A stretch of 64,000 bases of DNA from Variovorax sp. OV329 (GTDB taxonomy: Bacteria; Pseudomonadota; Gammaproteobacteria; Burkholderiales; Burkholderiaceae_C). The notes beneath the pieces are model-generated. The model saw nothing but the letters and a program-made list of their open reading frames with translations. It was not told the origin of the DNA and searched no databases. Below, one piece after another: positions 42,956-51,938 of this stretch; position 1 is the first letter of the stretch, and every line of letters begins with the position of its first letter. The DNA is taken from positions 124,001-188,000 of the forward strand of contig NZ_FOUG01000008.1 of the NCBI RefSeq assembly GCF_900114785.1, read 5' to 3'. The position numbers and the translations under genes were made by a program.

Positions 42956-43600
42956 ATGGCATACACCCGCCGCACCAAGGACGAACTGGCCAAGCGCGTC
43001 GCGCAGGACATCTTCGACGGCGCCGTCGTCAACCTGGGCATCGGCCAGCCCACGCTGGTGGCCAACCACCTGCCGGCCGGCCGCGAGGTCATCCTGCACA
43101 GCGAGAACGGCATCCTGGGCATGGGCCCGGCGCCGGCCGCAGGCGAGGAAGACTACGACCTCATCAACGCCGGCAAGCAGCCGGTCACGCTGCTGCCCGG
43201 CGGCGCCTACTTCCACCATGCCGACAGCTTCGCGATGATGCGCGGCGGCCACCTGGACATCTGCGTGCTGGGTGCTTTCCAGGTGTCGGCCACCGGCGAC
43301 CTGGCCAACTGGCACACCGGCGAGAAGGACGCCATCCCCGCCGTCGGCGGCGCGATGGACCTGGCCATCGGCGCCAAGCAGACCTGGGTCATGATGGACC
43401 TGCTCACCAAGAAGGGCGAGAGCAAGCTGGTCGAGAAGTGCACTTACCCGCTCACCGGCATCGGCTGCGTGAAGCGCGTCTACTCCGACGTCGCCACGCT
43501 GGAATGCACGCCGCAAGGCCTGAAGCTCATCGACCTCGTCGATGGCCTCACACACGCCGAACTCGAGAAGCTGGTCGGCCTGCCCATCGCAGCCGCCTGA
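42956..43600 (+). CDS. pcaJ: 3-oxoadipate CoA-transferase, subunit B
   Basis: A 214-residue beta subunit. The catalytic glutamate that carries the acyl-CoA intermediate is Glu50 in ILHSENGILG. GIGQPTLVANHL and GGAYFHHADSFAMMRGGHLD are also typical. It pairs with PcaI, 60 bp upstream, and precedes the thiolase gene pcaF. Confidence 0.95.
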   Translation: MAYTRRTKDELAKRVAQDIFDGAVVNLGIGQPTLVANHLPAGREVILHSENGILGMGPAPAAGEEDYDLINAGKQPVTLLPGGAYFHHADSFAMMRGGHLDICVLGAFQVSATGDLANWHTGEKDAIPAVGGAMDLAIGAKQTWVMMDLLTKKGESKLVEKCTYPLTGIGCVKRVYSDVATLECTPQGLKLIDLVDGLTHAELEKLVGLPIAAA

Positions 43601-43637
43601 GCGTCACCTCATTCACACATTCACCGGGACACACACC

Positions 43638-44843
43638 ATGATCAACGAAGCCTTCATCTGCGACGCGATCCGCACGCCTTTCGGCCGCTACGGCGGCGCC
43701 CTGTCCAGCGTGCGCGCCGACGACCTGGGCGCAGTGCCGCTCAAGGCCCTGATGGAACGCAACGCCAAGGTCGACTGGCAGGCCGTGACCGACGTGCTCT
43801 ATGGCTGCGCCAACCAGGCCGGGGAGGACAACCGCAACGTGGCGCGCATGTCGGCCCTGCTGGCGGGCCTGCCCGTGGAACTGCCCGGCGGCACCATCAA
43901 CCGCCTGTGCGGCTCGGGCATGGATGCCGTGGGCACGGCCGCGCGTGCCATCAAGGCGGGCGAAGCCGGCCTCATGATCGCCGGCGGCGTCGAAAGCATG
44001 AGCCGCGCGCCCTTCGTCATGCCCAAGGCCGAGAGCGCCTTCAGCCGCGCCAACGCGGTGTACGACACCACCATCGGCTGGCGCTTCGTCAACAAGCTGA
44101 TGAAGGCGCAGTACGGCGTCGACTCCATGCCCGAGACGGCCGAGAACGTGGCCACCGACTACAAGATCGAGCGCGAGGCGCAGGACCGCATGGCGCTGGC
44201 CTCGCAGCAGAAGGCCGTGGCCGCGCAGAAGTCCGGCTTCTTCGATTCGGAGATCGTGCCCGTCACCATCCCGCAGAAGAAGGGCGACGCAGTCGTCGTC
44301 AGCAAGGACGAGCATCCGCGCGACACCAGCCTGGAGGCGCTGGCCAAGCTCAAGGGCGTGGTGCGTCCCGACGGCACCGTCACCGCCGGAAATGCCAGCG
44401 GCGTGAACGATGGCGCCGTGGCCATCCTGCTGGCCAGCGAAGCCGCGGCCGCGAAGAACGGCCTGACGCCGCGCGCCCGCGTGGTCGGCATGGCCACCGC
44501 CGGCGTGGCGCCGCGCGTGATGGGCATCGGCCCGGCCCCGGCCACGCAGAAGGTGCTGGCGCTCACAGGCCTGAAGCTGGAGCAGCTCGACGTCATCGAG
44601 CTGAACGAAGCCTTCGCCGCCCAGGGCATCGCCGTGCTGCGCATGCTGGGGCTGAAGGACGACGACGCGCGCGTCAACATCAACGGCGGCGCCATTGCCC
44701 TCGGCCACCCGCTGGGTGCCAGCGGCGCGCGCCTGGTGACCACCGCGGTCAACCAGCTCCACAAGAGCGGCGGCCGCTATGCGCTGTGCACCATGTGCAT
44801 CGGCGTGGGCCAGGGCATCGCCGTGATCCTCGAGCGCGTCTGA
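43638..44843 (+). CDS. pcaF: 3-oxoadipyl-CoA thiolase
   Basis: A 401-residue thiolase giving succinyl-CoA and acetyl-CoA, the last step of the pathway. The nucleophile Cys91 is in INRLCGSGMDAV. The C-terminal catalytic His and Cys are in GGAIALGHPLGASG and CTMCIGVGQG. The sequence type (FICDAIRTPFGRYGGALSSVRADDLGA) is that of PcaF rather than acetoacetyl-CoA thiolases. It overlaps the following receptor gene by one base. Confidence 0.95.
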   Translation: MINEAFICDAIRTPFGRYGGALSSVRADDLGAVPLKALMERNAKVDWQAVTDVLYGCANQAGEDNRNVARMSALLAGLPVELPGGTINRLCGSGMDAVGTAARAIKAGEAGLMIAGGVESMSRAPFVMPKAESAFSRANAVYDTTIGWRFVNKLMKAQYGVDSMPETAENVATDYKIEREAQDRMALASQQKAVAAQKSGFFDSEIVPVTIPQKKGDAVVVSKDEHPRDTSLEALAKLKGVVRPDGTVTAGNASGVNDGAVAILLASEAAAAKNGLTPRARVVGMATAGVAPRVMGIGPAPATQKVLALTGLKLEQLDVIELNEAFAAQGIAVLRMLGLKDDDARVNINGGAIALGHPLGASGARLVTTAVNQLHKSGGRYALCTMCIGVGQGIAVILERV

Positions 44844-45832
44844 TGCGCGCTGACTTCGACGCGCGCCGCCGCGCGCTCGTGCTGGCCGCGCTCGCGGCCG
44901 GCGCGACGGGTGGGGTGCGCGCGCAATCGTCGGCGCGGCCCATCCGCCTCATCGTTCCCTTTGCCGCCGGCGGCGGCAACGACGTGTTCGCACGCCAGAT
45001 GGCCAAGAGCCTGGGCGAACTGCGCCAGCAGGGCATCGTGGTGGAGAACAAGCCCGGCGCCGGCGGCAACCTCGGCACCGAGCAGGTGGTGCGCAGCGCG
45101 CCCGACGGGCTCACGCTGCTGCTGGGCCATTCGGGCACGGTCTCGATCAACCCGGCGCTCTACCAGGCCCTGAAGTTCGACGCCCGCAAGGACCTGGCAC
45201 CGGTGGCGATGTTCGCCTCCTCCGCGCTGGTGCTCGTGGTGCCGGCGGCCTCGCCCGCGAAGAACGTGGCCGAGCTGGTGGCCATCGCGCGCAAGAAGCC
45301 CGACGCGCTCGACTACGCCTCCAGCGGCGCGGGCACGGGCGGCCACCTCACCGGCGAGATGTTCGCGCAGCGCGCGGGCCTCAAGCTCAGCCACATCCCG
45401 TACAAGGGCACCAACCCCGCGCTCACCGACGTGGCGGGCGGGCAGGTGCAGATGATGTTCAGCGTCATCCCGCCGGCCCTCGCGCTGGTCAAGAGTGGCA
45501 AGCTGCGCGCGCTGGCCGTCACGGGCGCGAAGCGCCTGCCGTCGCTGCCCGACGTGCCCACTGTGGCGGAGTCGGGCGTGAAGGGGCTGGAGGGCTTCGA
45601 GAGCACGCTGACCTACGGCGTGCTCGCGCCGCGCGGCACGCCCGACGCCTTCGTCAAGGAGTTGTCGGCGCAGATGCTCAAGGTGGCCGCCACCGAGGAA
45701 TTCCAGTCGCGACTGGGCGTGGAAGGTGCCGTGCCGCTGCTGGGCGGACCGGCCGAGTACGCCGCGCTCATCGCGAAGGAGAGCGCGCAGTGGGCCCAGA
45801 TCATCAAGGTCTCCGGCGCCACCGCCGAGTGA
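44843..45832 (+). CDS. Bug/TctC family solute receptor
   Basis: A 329-residue periplasmic receptor with a short Tat/Sec-like leader (RRRALVLAALAAGATGGVRAQS) and PIRLIVPFAAGGGNDVFARQMA, NKPGAGGNLGTEQVV and IPYKGTNPALTDVAGGQVQMMF. It is coupled to pcaF by TGATG, so it belongs to the pca operon. An aromatic acid or dicarboxylate feeding the pathway is the likely ligand (inference). No membrane partner genes are nearby. Confidence 0.9.
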   Translation: MRADFDARRRALVLAALAAGATGGVRAQSSARPIRLIVPFAAGGGNDVFARQMAKSLGELRQQGIVVENKPGAGGNLGTEQVVRSAPDGLTLLLGHSGTVSINPALYQALKFDARKDLAPVAMFASSALVLVVPAASPAKNVAELVAIARKKPDALDYASSGAGTGGHLTGEMFAQRAGLKLSHIPYKGTNPALTDVAGGQVQMMFSVIPPALALVKSGKLRALAVTGAKRLPSLPDVPTVAESGVKGLEGFESTLTYGVLAPRGTPDAFVKELSAQMLKVAATEEFQSRLGVEGAVPLLGGPAEYAALIAKESAQWAQIIKVSGATAE

Positions 45833-45885
45833 CTGACACACAGAACAATTCCAATTCACTGAACCTGAAACCTGAGGAGATCCAC

Positions 45886-46902
45886 TTGAAGTTTGCTTCC
45901 GTCCTGACTCGCCGCGCACTGGGCGCCGCATCGCTCGCCATGGCCGCTGCAGGCCTGCTGCCCAGCCTTGCGAACGCTCAAGCCACCGCGGCGGCCACGG
46001 CCTTCCCGACCAAGCCGGTGCGCATCATCACGCCCTTCCCGGTGGGTGGCGGTCCTGACGGCGTCGCGCGCCTGGTGGCCGACAAGCTTTCGCGCGCGTG
46101 GGGCCAGCCGGTGGTGGTGGAGAACCGCCCGGGCGGCAATGGCTTCATCGCCATCGATGCCTGGAAGCGCGGCGCCAAGGACGGCCACGACCTGCTGGTG
46201 CTGGACAACGTGCACCTGGCGGCTTACCCCGCCCTGTTCAAGAAACTGCCCTACGACCCGGCCAAGGACTTCGACACGCTGCTGCCGCTGTTCCGCACCT
46301 ACTTCTTCTTCACGGTGCCGACCAACAGCAAGTACAAGACCGTGGGCGACCTCATCGCCGATGCCAAGGCGCATCCGGGCCAGCTCAACTACGGCTCGTG
46401 GTCGGTGGGCAACCCGGTGCACCTGGGCTCGGAGCTCTTCGAGTCGGCCACCGGCACTCAGATGGAGCACGTGATCTACAAGGAGACCACGCAGCTCTAC
46501 ACCTCGGTGGCCACCGGCGAGCTGGCCTTTGCGCTGGGCTCCATCGCCACCGCGGGCCCGCTGCAGCGCGGCGGCAAGCTGCGTTTCCTGGCCGTGGCCG
46601 CGCCCCAGCGCGTGTCCGCCTTCCCAGACGTGCCCACCGTGGGCGAGTCTGGCGGTCCCAAGGGCTTCGAGGTGACCGGCTGGAACGCCATCGCCGTGCC
46701 GCCGGGCCTGCCCGCCGCGGTCACCGAGAAGATCCGGCGCGACATCGAGAAGGGCCTGGCCGAGGCCGACGTGCAGGAGAAGTTCAAGAGCTTCGGCTAC
46801 GAGCCTTTCCCCACCACGCGCCCGCAGTTCGACCAGTTTGTGAAGAGCGAGACGCAGCGCTTCGGCGACGTGATCCGCAAGGCGAACGTGTCGCTGGACT
46901 GA
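45886..46902 (+). CDS. Bug/TctC family solute receptor (second in the pca operon)
   Basis: A 338-residue receptor. The start is TTG 45886, supported by TGAGGAGA six bases upstream; no ATG or GTG suits the signal peptide (KFASVLTRRALGAASLAMAAAG... LANAQA). The family region reads FPTKPVRIITPFPVGGGPDGVARLVADKL. It differs clearly from the receptor just upstream, so the two probably bind different ligands. It is the last gene of the operon, with a strong terminator 20 bp downstream. Confidence 0.9.
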   Translation: MKFASVLTRRALGAASLAMAAAGLLPSLANAQATAAATAFPTKPVRIITPFPVGGGPDGVARLVADKLSRAWGQPVVVENRPGGNGFIAIDAWKRGAKDGHDLLVLDNVHLAAYPALFKKLPYDPAKDFDTLLPLFRTYFFFTVPTNSKYKTVGDLIADAKAHPGQLNYGSWSVGNPVHLGSELFESATGTQMEHVIYKETTQLYTSVATGELAFALGSIATAGPLQRGGKLRFLAVAAPQRVSAFPDVPTVGESGGPKGFEVTGWNAIAVPPGLPAAVTEKIRRDIEKGLAEADVQEKFKSFGYEPFPTTRPQFDQFVKSETQRFGDVIRKANVSLD

Positions 46903-46921
46903 GTCCCTCGACGACGATTGC

Positions 46922-46947
46922 AAGGGCGCCTTCGGGCGCCCTTTTTT
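46922..46947 (+). terminator. Rho-independent terminator of the pcaIJF-tctC operon
   Basis: GGGCGCC, a TTCG tetraloop and GGCGCCC are followed by six T. It is a classic strong terminator. Confidence 0.9.
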
Positions 46948-47031
46948 CGTTGGGGCTCATAGCCGGCAGGCATCGCGATGATTGATGCGCTTGGCTGGCC
47001 GAGGCGGCGTGCAGCTGAGAACATTCGAGCC

Positions 47032-47109
47032 ATGAAACAAGTTCGCAAGATCATCGGCCTCACCATCTCCGCTGCCGGCCTCGTGGTGCTGGCCGCCGGC
47101 CTGGTCTGA
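47032..47109 (+). CDS. Possible 25-residue hydrophobic peptide
   Basis: ATG 47032 to TGA 47109 encodes MKQVRKIIGLTISAAGLVVL and five further residues: a basic start followed by one membrane-spanning stretch. There is no strong ribosome site. It lies in the 220-bp gap between the terminator and the convergent hydrolase gene. It may be a real leader or toxin-like micropeptide, or chance. Confidence 0.25.
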   Translation: MKQVRKIIGLTISAAGLVVLAAGLV

Positions 47110-47125
47110 AGAAGACCTTGACTGT

Positions 47126-47998
47126 CTAGCGGCTTGCCGCGGCGGGTGCCTGCTTCAATGCCGCTTCGAAGAAATCCACCAGCACGCGCTGGTAGGTGTC
47201 GCCAAAGCGCTCGGTACCCATGGGCTCCATGTGGCCCGCACCGGGCACCTCGACCAGGCGCTTGGGCTCGTGCGCATCGGCCAGCAGGCGCTGCGAGTGG
47301 GACAGCGGAATCACCGCATCGCGGGTGCCGTGGATGAAGAGCAGTGGAATGGGCGCGATGCCGGCCACGTACCTGGAGGCAGCGTAGGTATCGCCCACCA
47401 GCAGGCCGGCGCCCCGCAGCGTGTCGTCGGCGATCGACGAGTAGGAATAGAAGGTCGATTCGATCGCCACCGCCCGCACGCCTTCACGCTGCCCCGAGCC
47501 CACCGCGGCGATCGCGTTGGTGCCGCCCAGGCTCTGGCCGAACACCAGCAGGCGCGCCGGGTCCACGTCGGGGCGCGAGCGCACATGGCGGATCGCGCTC
47601 ACCGAATCCTCGAACAGGCCGCGCGCTTCGGGCTTCCCTGCGGACTCGCCGTAGCCGCGGTAGTCGAACACGAAGACGTTGAAGTCCTTTCTGGGCAGCC
47701 AGGCGACGAAGCGCCGGTGCGCGCTCATGTTCTGCGCATTGCCGTGGAAGTGGATGACGGTGCCCCTGGCCTGGCGCGAATCGGCGCGGCCCACGGCCGG
47801 GATGAACCAGGCGCTGAGCAGGGTGCCGTCGGTGCTGCGAAAACTCAGCGGCTCGAAGCGCAGGCCCAGCGCGGCCGGCGTCGCGTAGCGCACGCGGTCG
47901 GGGTGGAAGAACATCGATTCGACGCAGCCGCCGAGCAGGAAGATGGGTAGCGCGAGGAGGGCGCTGCGGGAGAGCCTGGTGAACGCTGCGCGGGCCAT
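47126..47998 (-). CDS. Alpha/beta hydrolase lipoprotein
   Basis: A 290-residue protein with a lipoprotein signal (LLALPIFLLGGCVES; Cys after LGG) and an alpha/beta hydrolase fold. It has HFHGNAQNMSAHRRFVAWL for the oxyanion region, the nucleophile elbow LVFGQSLGGTNA, the acid region IHGTRDAVIPLSHS and the catalytic His in VPGAGHMEPMG. It resembles BEM46-type hydrolases. The substrate is unknown. ATG 47998 is 8 bp after the GNAT gene stop on the same strand. Confidence 0.85.
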   Translation of the reverse strand: MARAAFTRLSRSALLALPIFLLGGCVESMFFHPDRVRYATPAALGLRFEPLSFRSTDGTLLSAWFIPAVGRADSRQARGTVIHFHGNAQNMSAHRRFVAWLPRKDFNVFVFDYRGYGESAGKPEARGLFEDSVSAIRHVRSRPDVDPARLLVFGQSLGGTNAIAAVGSGQREGVRAVAIESTFYSYSSIADDTLRGAGLLVGDTYAASRYVAGIAPIPLLFIHGTRDAVIPLSHSQRLLADAHEPKRLVEVPGAGHMEPMGTERFGDTYQRVLVDFFEAALKQAPAAASR

Positions 47999-48006
47999 CG
48001 CCGGCT

Positions 48007-49035
48007 TCAGGTCCCGCGAGCCGCGACGTTCGGTACAAGCGGCTTGCGGTAGGTCGTGTTGCGCTTGGTCACCCGGAAGCCGCAGTCTTCGTACACGCTG
48101 ACCGCACCTGTGAGGCTGTCGCTGTCGACGCCCAGGTGGCTTTCCGTCATGCCCGCCTCGGCGAGCGTCCGCAGGCTCTGCGCAACCAGTGCGCGCGCCA
48201 CGCCGCGCCGGCGCCACGGGCGCGCCACGCTGATGTGCTCGGTGTAGCCCCGGCGCTTGTCGAACATGCGGTTGTAGTCCTCGTCGATCCAGGTCTTGAC
48301 CTGCCCCACGATGGTGTCGGTCGCGACGTCCCAGGCGATCTGCCAGCGCTGCGGCTGGAACAGCTTGCTGCCCACCCACCGCTGGAAATCCTCGGGCCGG
48401 GATTGCGCGATGCCCCAGTGGTCGCGCAGCGCCTCCCTGTGGGTGTCCCAGATCAGGCGGTGGTGCGCAGGCAGCACCGGCCGCAGTTCGAGGCCGTCCG
48501 GCAGGCGAAAGGAGGGTGGGTGCTCCAGATCCGAGTGCAGCATCTCGAAGAAGTGGCGCTCGGGCGTGTAGCCTGCGGCCTCGATCAGGGCCCTGCGGCG
48601 CACTTCGCTTTGTTGGACAAACACCTGGTGCTGATGCGTCGTGCCGGCATGCTGCGCGGCCACTTCGCGATGGCGCTGCTCGATCCATTTCTGCAGAGAA
48701 CGGCCGATCCCACGGCCCTGCCAATCGGGTCGAACGAAGCCCAGTTGGCTGTGCAGCATCAGGCGTGCGTCCTCCTGGTAGCGCCACACGCGCGTATACG
48801 CCACCAGTTCTCCGTGGACCTCGACCAGTCGCACGTCGTGGTGCGGATCGCAGTCGTTGAAGCTGGCGTAGTCCCTTGCCATCTGCTCGGCATCGCGCTT
48901 CACCTCCAAGCCGTCGGCAGCAGAGCATGCATTTGCCACATGCGCCATGGCCGGAATGTCGACCTCACCCCGGTACGGCCGGAAGAAAAGGCCGTCAACG
49001 GCGGGTCGTCCCACTCCTGAAAACTCGAACGTCAT
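48007..49035 (-). CDS. GNAT acetyltransferase with two GNAT domains
   Basis: A 342-residue protein. An N-terminal GNAT domain has the acetyl-CoA motif VRPDWQGRGIGRSLQKW, and a second has VARPWRRRGVARALVAQS, ending TGAVSVYEDCGFRVTKR. Both domains keep the Q/R-x-x-G-x-G/A loop. Two-domain GNATs acetylate small molecules such as antibiotics or mycothiol precursors; the substrate here is unknown. The start at 49035 follows GGGAGGA on the minus strand. It is divergent from a TctC receptor. Confidence 0.85.
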   Translation of the reverse strand: MTFEFSGVGRPAVDGLFFRPYRGEVDIPAMAHVANACSAADGLEVKRDAEQMARDYASFNDCDPHHDVRLVEVHGELVAYTRVWRYQEDARLMLHSQLGFVRPDWQGRGIGRSLQKWIEQRHREVAAQHAGTTHQHQVFVQQSEVRRRALIEAAGYTPERHFFEMLHSDLEHPPSFRLPDGLELRPVLPAHHRLIWDTHREALRDHWGIAQSRPEDFQRWVGSKLFQPQRWQIAWDVATDTIVGQVKTWIDEDYNRMFDKRRGYTEHISVARPWRRRGVARALVAQSLRTLAEAGMTESHLGVDSDSLTGAVSVYEDCGFRVTKRNTTYRKPLVPNVAARGT

Positions 49036-49078
49036 CGGTTTTTTCCTCCCTTGTCGTCCCGGATTTTTAGTTCTTTGG

Positions 49079-49107
49079 TTGACTTGTTCAGGACAACCTT
49101 CAAATGT
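49079..49107 (+). promoter_or_regulatory. Weak sigma70 promoter candidate for the TctC receptor at 49145
   Basis: TTGACT, then a 17-bp spacer and AAATGT, lie in an AT-rich pocket of the divergent gap. The -35 fits well but the -10 poorly. Confidence 0.3.
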
Positions 49108-49144
49108 AACCTGATGTACCCCGTCCTCTGCAATAGGAGTTTCT

Positions 49145-50164
49145 GTGGATCTCAACAAACGGCGCTGGCTGGAAGGCCTCGCCGCGACGGCCGCGGGCCT
49201 CGCGCTGCCGACCGCCTGGGCCCAGTCCCGCACCGCTTCCTCCACTTCCCGCGCTATCGAGGGCGGCTGGCCCAGCAAGCCGATCAGGCTGCTGGTGGGA
49301 TTTCCCGCCGGCGCCTCGCCGGACCTGGCGGCGCGCGCCGTCGCCGAGCCTCTGTCGCAGCTGCTGCGTCAGCCGGTGGTGGTGGAGAACAAGCCCGGCG
49401 CCAGCGGCAACGTGGCGGCCGACCTGGTGGCCAAGTCCACCGACGAGCACACCTTCGGCGCGCTCATCAACGGCAACCTCACCATAGCCAAGCTGCTGAG
49501 CGAGAAGACGCCCTTCAATCCCGAGACCGACTTCGATCCGGTGGGCCTGATCGGCACCGCCCCGCTGGTGTTCACGCTCTCGGGTAACGCCGGCGGCGCC
49601 ACGCCGGTGGACCTGGTGCACTGGGCCCGCAGCCAGGGCGCCTCGGCGGTCTACGGTTCGCCCGGCAACGGCACGGTCGGGCACCTGGGCATGGAGCTCA
49701 TCAAGACCCGCACCGGCATCACCGCGAAGCACGAAGCCTTCAGCGGCAACCCGGCGGTGATCAAGGCCATGCTGGAGGGCAAGGTGCAGATGGCGCTGCT
49801 CCCGCCAGGGCTGGTGATGCCGCATGTGCAGGCCGGCAAGCTGCGCGCGGTGGGCGTCACGTCGCCCGAGCCCAGCCCGCTGGTCAGCGGCATGAACACG
49901 CTGCGCGACGCCTCCGTGCGCGGCGCCGACCTGGAGATCTGGACGGCGCTGGCCGGGCCGGCGAGCCTGCCCGATCACGTCGTCGACAAGTTCAATGCCG
50001 CGCTGGTCACGGTGGTGAGCCGGCCCGAGATCAGCAAGCGCCTGCTCGAAGTGGGCTGGCAGGCCCAGCCCGGCACCGCCGACGCGCTGGCTTCGCGCAT
50101 GCGCAAGGACACGGCCATGCTGGGCGGCGTGATCCTGATGCGCGGCATCCGCTCCGACGCCTGA
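49145..50164 (+). CDS. Bug/TctC family solute receptor with Tat-like signal
   Basis: A 339-residue receptor starting at GTG 49145, seven bases after AGGAG. The leader NKRRWLEGLAATAAGLALP has a twin-arginine pair, then TAWAQS. The family region is WPSKPIRLLVGFPAGASPDLAARAVAEPL and VENKPGASGNVAADLV. It stands alone between a GNAT gene and a terminator, so its ligand cannot be inferred from neighbours. Confidence 0.9.
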   Translation: MDLNKRRWLEGLAATAAGLALPTAWAQSRTASSTSRAIEGGWPSKPIRLLVGFPAGASPDLAARAVAEPLSQLLRQPVVVENKPGASGNVAADLVAKSTDEHTFGALINGNLTIAKLLSEKTPFNPETDFDPVGLIGTAPLVFTLSGNAGGATPVDLVHWARSQGASAVYGSPGNGTVGHLGMELIKTRTGITAKHEAFSGNPAVIKAMLEGKVQMALLPPGLVMPHVQAGKLRAVGVTSPEPSPLVSGMNTLRDASVRGADLEIWTALAGPASLPDHVVDKFNAALVTVVSRPEISKRLLEVGWQAQPGTADALASRMRKDTAMLGGVILMRGIRSDA

Positions 50165-50170
50165 GGCGCG

Positions 50171-50192
50171 CCGGGGCTGCCCCCGGATTTTT
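50171..50192 (+). terminator. Rho-independent terminator after the TctC receptor
   Basis: CCGGGG, a 4-nt loop and CCCCGG are followed by ATTTTT. It touches the stop codon of the convergent gene. Confidence 0.75.
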
Positions 50193-50806
50193 CAGTGCCG
50201 GCCGACCAGCGCGATGTATTCGTTGCGCGTCTCTTCCGACACGCTGGACACCACCTGCCGCCACGGCGTCTGGTGCCGCGCCAGCAGCCGCGCATCGGCC
50301 ACCGAACGCGAGCGGCAGAACCAGTGGCAGCTGTGCTGGAAGAGCAGCAGCTCGGCGGTCATCATGTAGGCGCGCTCCTTGTCCTGCAGCTGCGCGGCGT
50401 TGTCGATGGCCGCCTGCACGGCACGCGCATGCAGCTCGAACAGGCGCCGCGCGTCGAACAGCCGTGAGCGTGGCAGCAGCTGCTGCGCGTAGGGCATCGA
50501 GAAGGGCAGCCGGCTCGCCTGGGCCTGCGGCGCCGGAACGACGGTGGCGAACTCGCGGGCGAAGCTGGCCATCTGCGAGGCCAGCGATCGCTCGGTGCCC
50601 TGCAGCATGTTCCACAGCGGGGCGCGGCGCTCCGGGTCCTGTTCTTCCAGCCAGCGCAGGTAGCCGTCGGTGAGCTGCTGCATCAGCCGCTCGATCTGGT
50701 AGCCCTGCAGCACGCGGCCCAGCAGGGCGATGCGGCGGCGCTGCTCGAAGGCATTGAGCACGGCCCAGGCAGCCACCAGCAGGAAGATGGACGTGAGCGT
50801 GCTCAT
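50192..50806 (-). CDS. Conserved hypothetical membrane-anchored protein
   Basis: A 204-residue protein with one N-terminal membrane segment (MSTLTSIFLLVAAWAVLNAF) and a long, mostly helical cytoplasmic part (RLMQQLTDGYLRWLEEQDPERRAPLW...). It has a cysteine-containing segment HSCHWFCRSRS and ends SEETRNEYIALVGRH. I do not recognise the family. The start at 50806 gives the membrane anchor; the frame extends further upstream only as low-complexity sequence. It is 70 bp downstream of the ornithine-cyclodeaminase-family gene on the same strand. Confidence 0.68.
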   Translation of the reverse strand: MSTLTSIFLLVAAWAVLNAFEQRRRIALLGRVLQGYQIERLMQQLTDGYLRWLEEQDPERRAPLWNMLQGTERSLASQMASFAREFATVVPAPQAQASRLPFSMPYAQQLLPRSRLFDARRLFELHARAVQAAIDNAAQLQDKERAYMMTAELLLFQHSCHWFCRSRSVADARLLARHQTPWRQVVSSVSEETRNEYIALVGRH

Positions 50807-50876
50807 GGCAGGCGGTGGGCGGGGCGGTCGCGCATGAAGAGAAAAGGGAAGTGCGGAAGAAGGGAGAAGCGCGAGT

Positions 50877-51821
50877 CTACGTGTCCAGCGACGATCTCCA
50901 GACCAGCGTCGCGGCCGCCAGGTCCTCCAGCGCATTGCCCACCGCCTTGAACACGGTGCGCTCGGCATCGCTCGCCCGGCCCTGGCGCTCGCCGCGGCAC
51001 AGCTGGAAGAGCGTGGCCTGCACCTCGTCCTCGCGAAGGTGGCCGGCGGCCATCGCGTCGAGCAGGTCGCCGGATTTCTTCAGGGCCTCCCCGGTGTCGA
51101 CGAAGCTTCGGGCGCCATCGCCGAAGCACGCGGGATCGGCCTCGCGCATCTGCGGCGTGAAGCTGCCGATCAGGTCCAGGTGCGAGCCGGGCTGCAGCCA
51201 TTCGCCCCGCACCAGCGGGGCGGTCGAGAGGGTGGCGCAGCTCACGATGTCGGCATGGCGCACCGCGTCCTCCAGGTCGTCGGCGGCGCGCGCATCCAGC
51301 CCCTGCGCGCGCCACTGCGCCGCCAGGGCCTGCGCGCCCTCGGGCCGGTGGTTCCACACAGTCACCGCGTCGATGCCCGGCCGCACCTGCCGCATGGCCG
51401 CCGGCAGCAGGCGCGCGACGCGGCCGGTGCCCAGCACCAGCAGGCGCCGCGCATCCGTGCGCGCCAGGAAGGACGCGCCCAGCGCCGCGGCTGCGGCGGT
51501 GCGGCGCGAGGTGATCTCGTCGCCGTCCATCATGGCCAGCGGCACGCCGGTGCGGGCGTCGTAGAGCACGTAGCTCGCATGCAACCCCGGCAGCCCGCGC
51601 GCGCCATTGCCGGGAAAGATGTTGACCGTCTTGATGCCCAGGAAGCCGTCCTCGCTCCACGCCGGCATGATCAGCACGGTGCCCTCGTCGGCACCCATCT
51701 TCACCTCGTGCACGTGGCGCGCCGGTACGCAGACCTGGCCGGCGAAGGCCGCGTGCAGGGCAGGCAGCAGGCGGTCGAAGTCCAGCGCGGCGCGGGTGGT
51801 GGCGGCATCGAAGATCTTCAT
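50877..51821 (-). CDS. Ornithine cyclodeaminase / mu-crystallin family NAD(P)-binding protein
   Basis: A 314-residue protein with the N-terminal family block (HEVKMGADEGTVLIMPAW, GIKTVNIFPGN... ASYVLYDARTGVPLAMMDGDEITSRRTAAAAALG) and a Rossmann domain (LLVLGTGRVARLLPAAM). Family members include ornithine cyclodeaminase, alanine dehydrogenase and pyrroline-2-carboxylate reductase; the exact reaction is open. It is divergent from the TauE-type exporter gene. Confidence 0.85.
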   Translation of the reverse strand: MKIFDAATTRAALDFDRLLPALHAAFAGQVCVPARHVHEVKMGADEGTVLIMPAWSEDGFLGIKTVNIFPGNGARGLPGLHASYVLYDARTGVPLAMMDGDEITSRRTAAAAALGASFLARTDARRLLVLGTGRVARLLPAAMRQVRPGIDAVTVWNHRPEGAQALAAQWRAQGLDARAADDLEDAVRHADIVSCATLSTAPLVRGEWLQPGSHLDLIGSFTPQMREADPACFGDGARSFVDTGEALKKSGDLLDAMAAGHLREDEVQATLFQLCRGERQGRASDAERTVFKAVGNALEDLAAATLVWRSSLDT

Positions 51822-51938
51822 GGGGCTCCTGGCACTTCTGGAACTGCGGGGATTCGCGGCTGGGGCTTCGGCAGGAATTGTGGGGCCCCGCCACAATGGC
51901 GCCTTCGTCCGAAATCCGCGCTCCGTCGTCTTCCCGTC

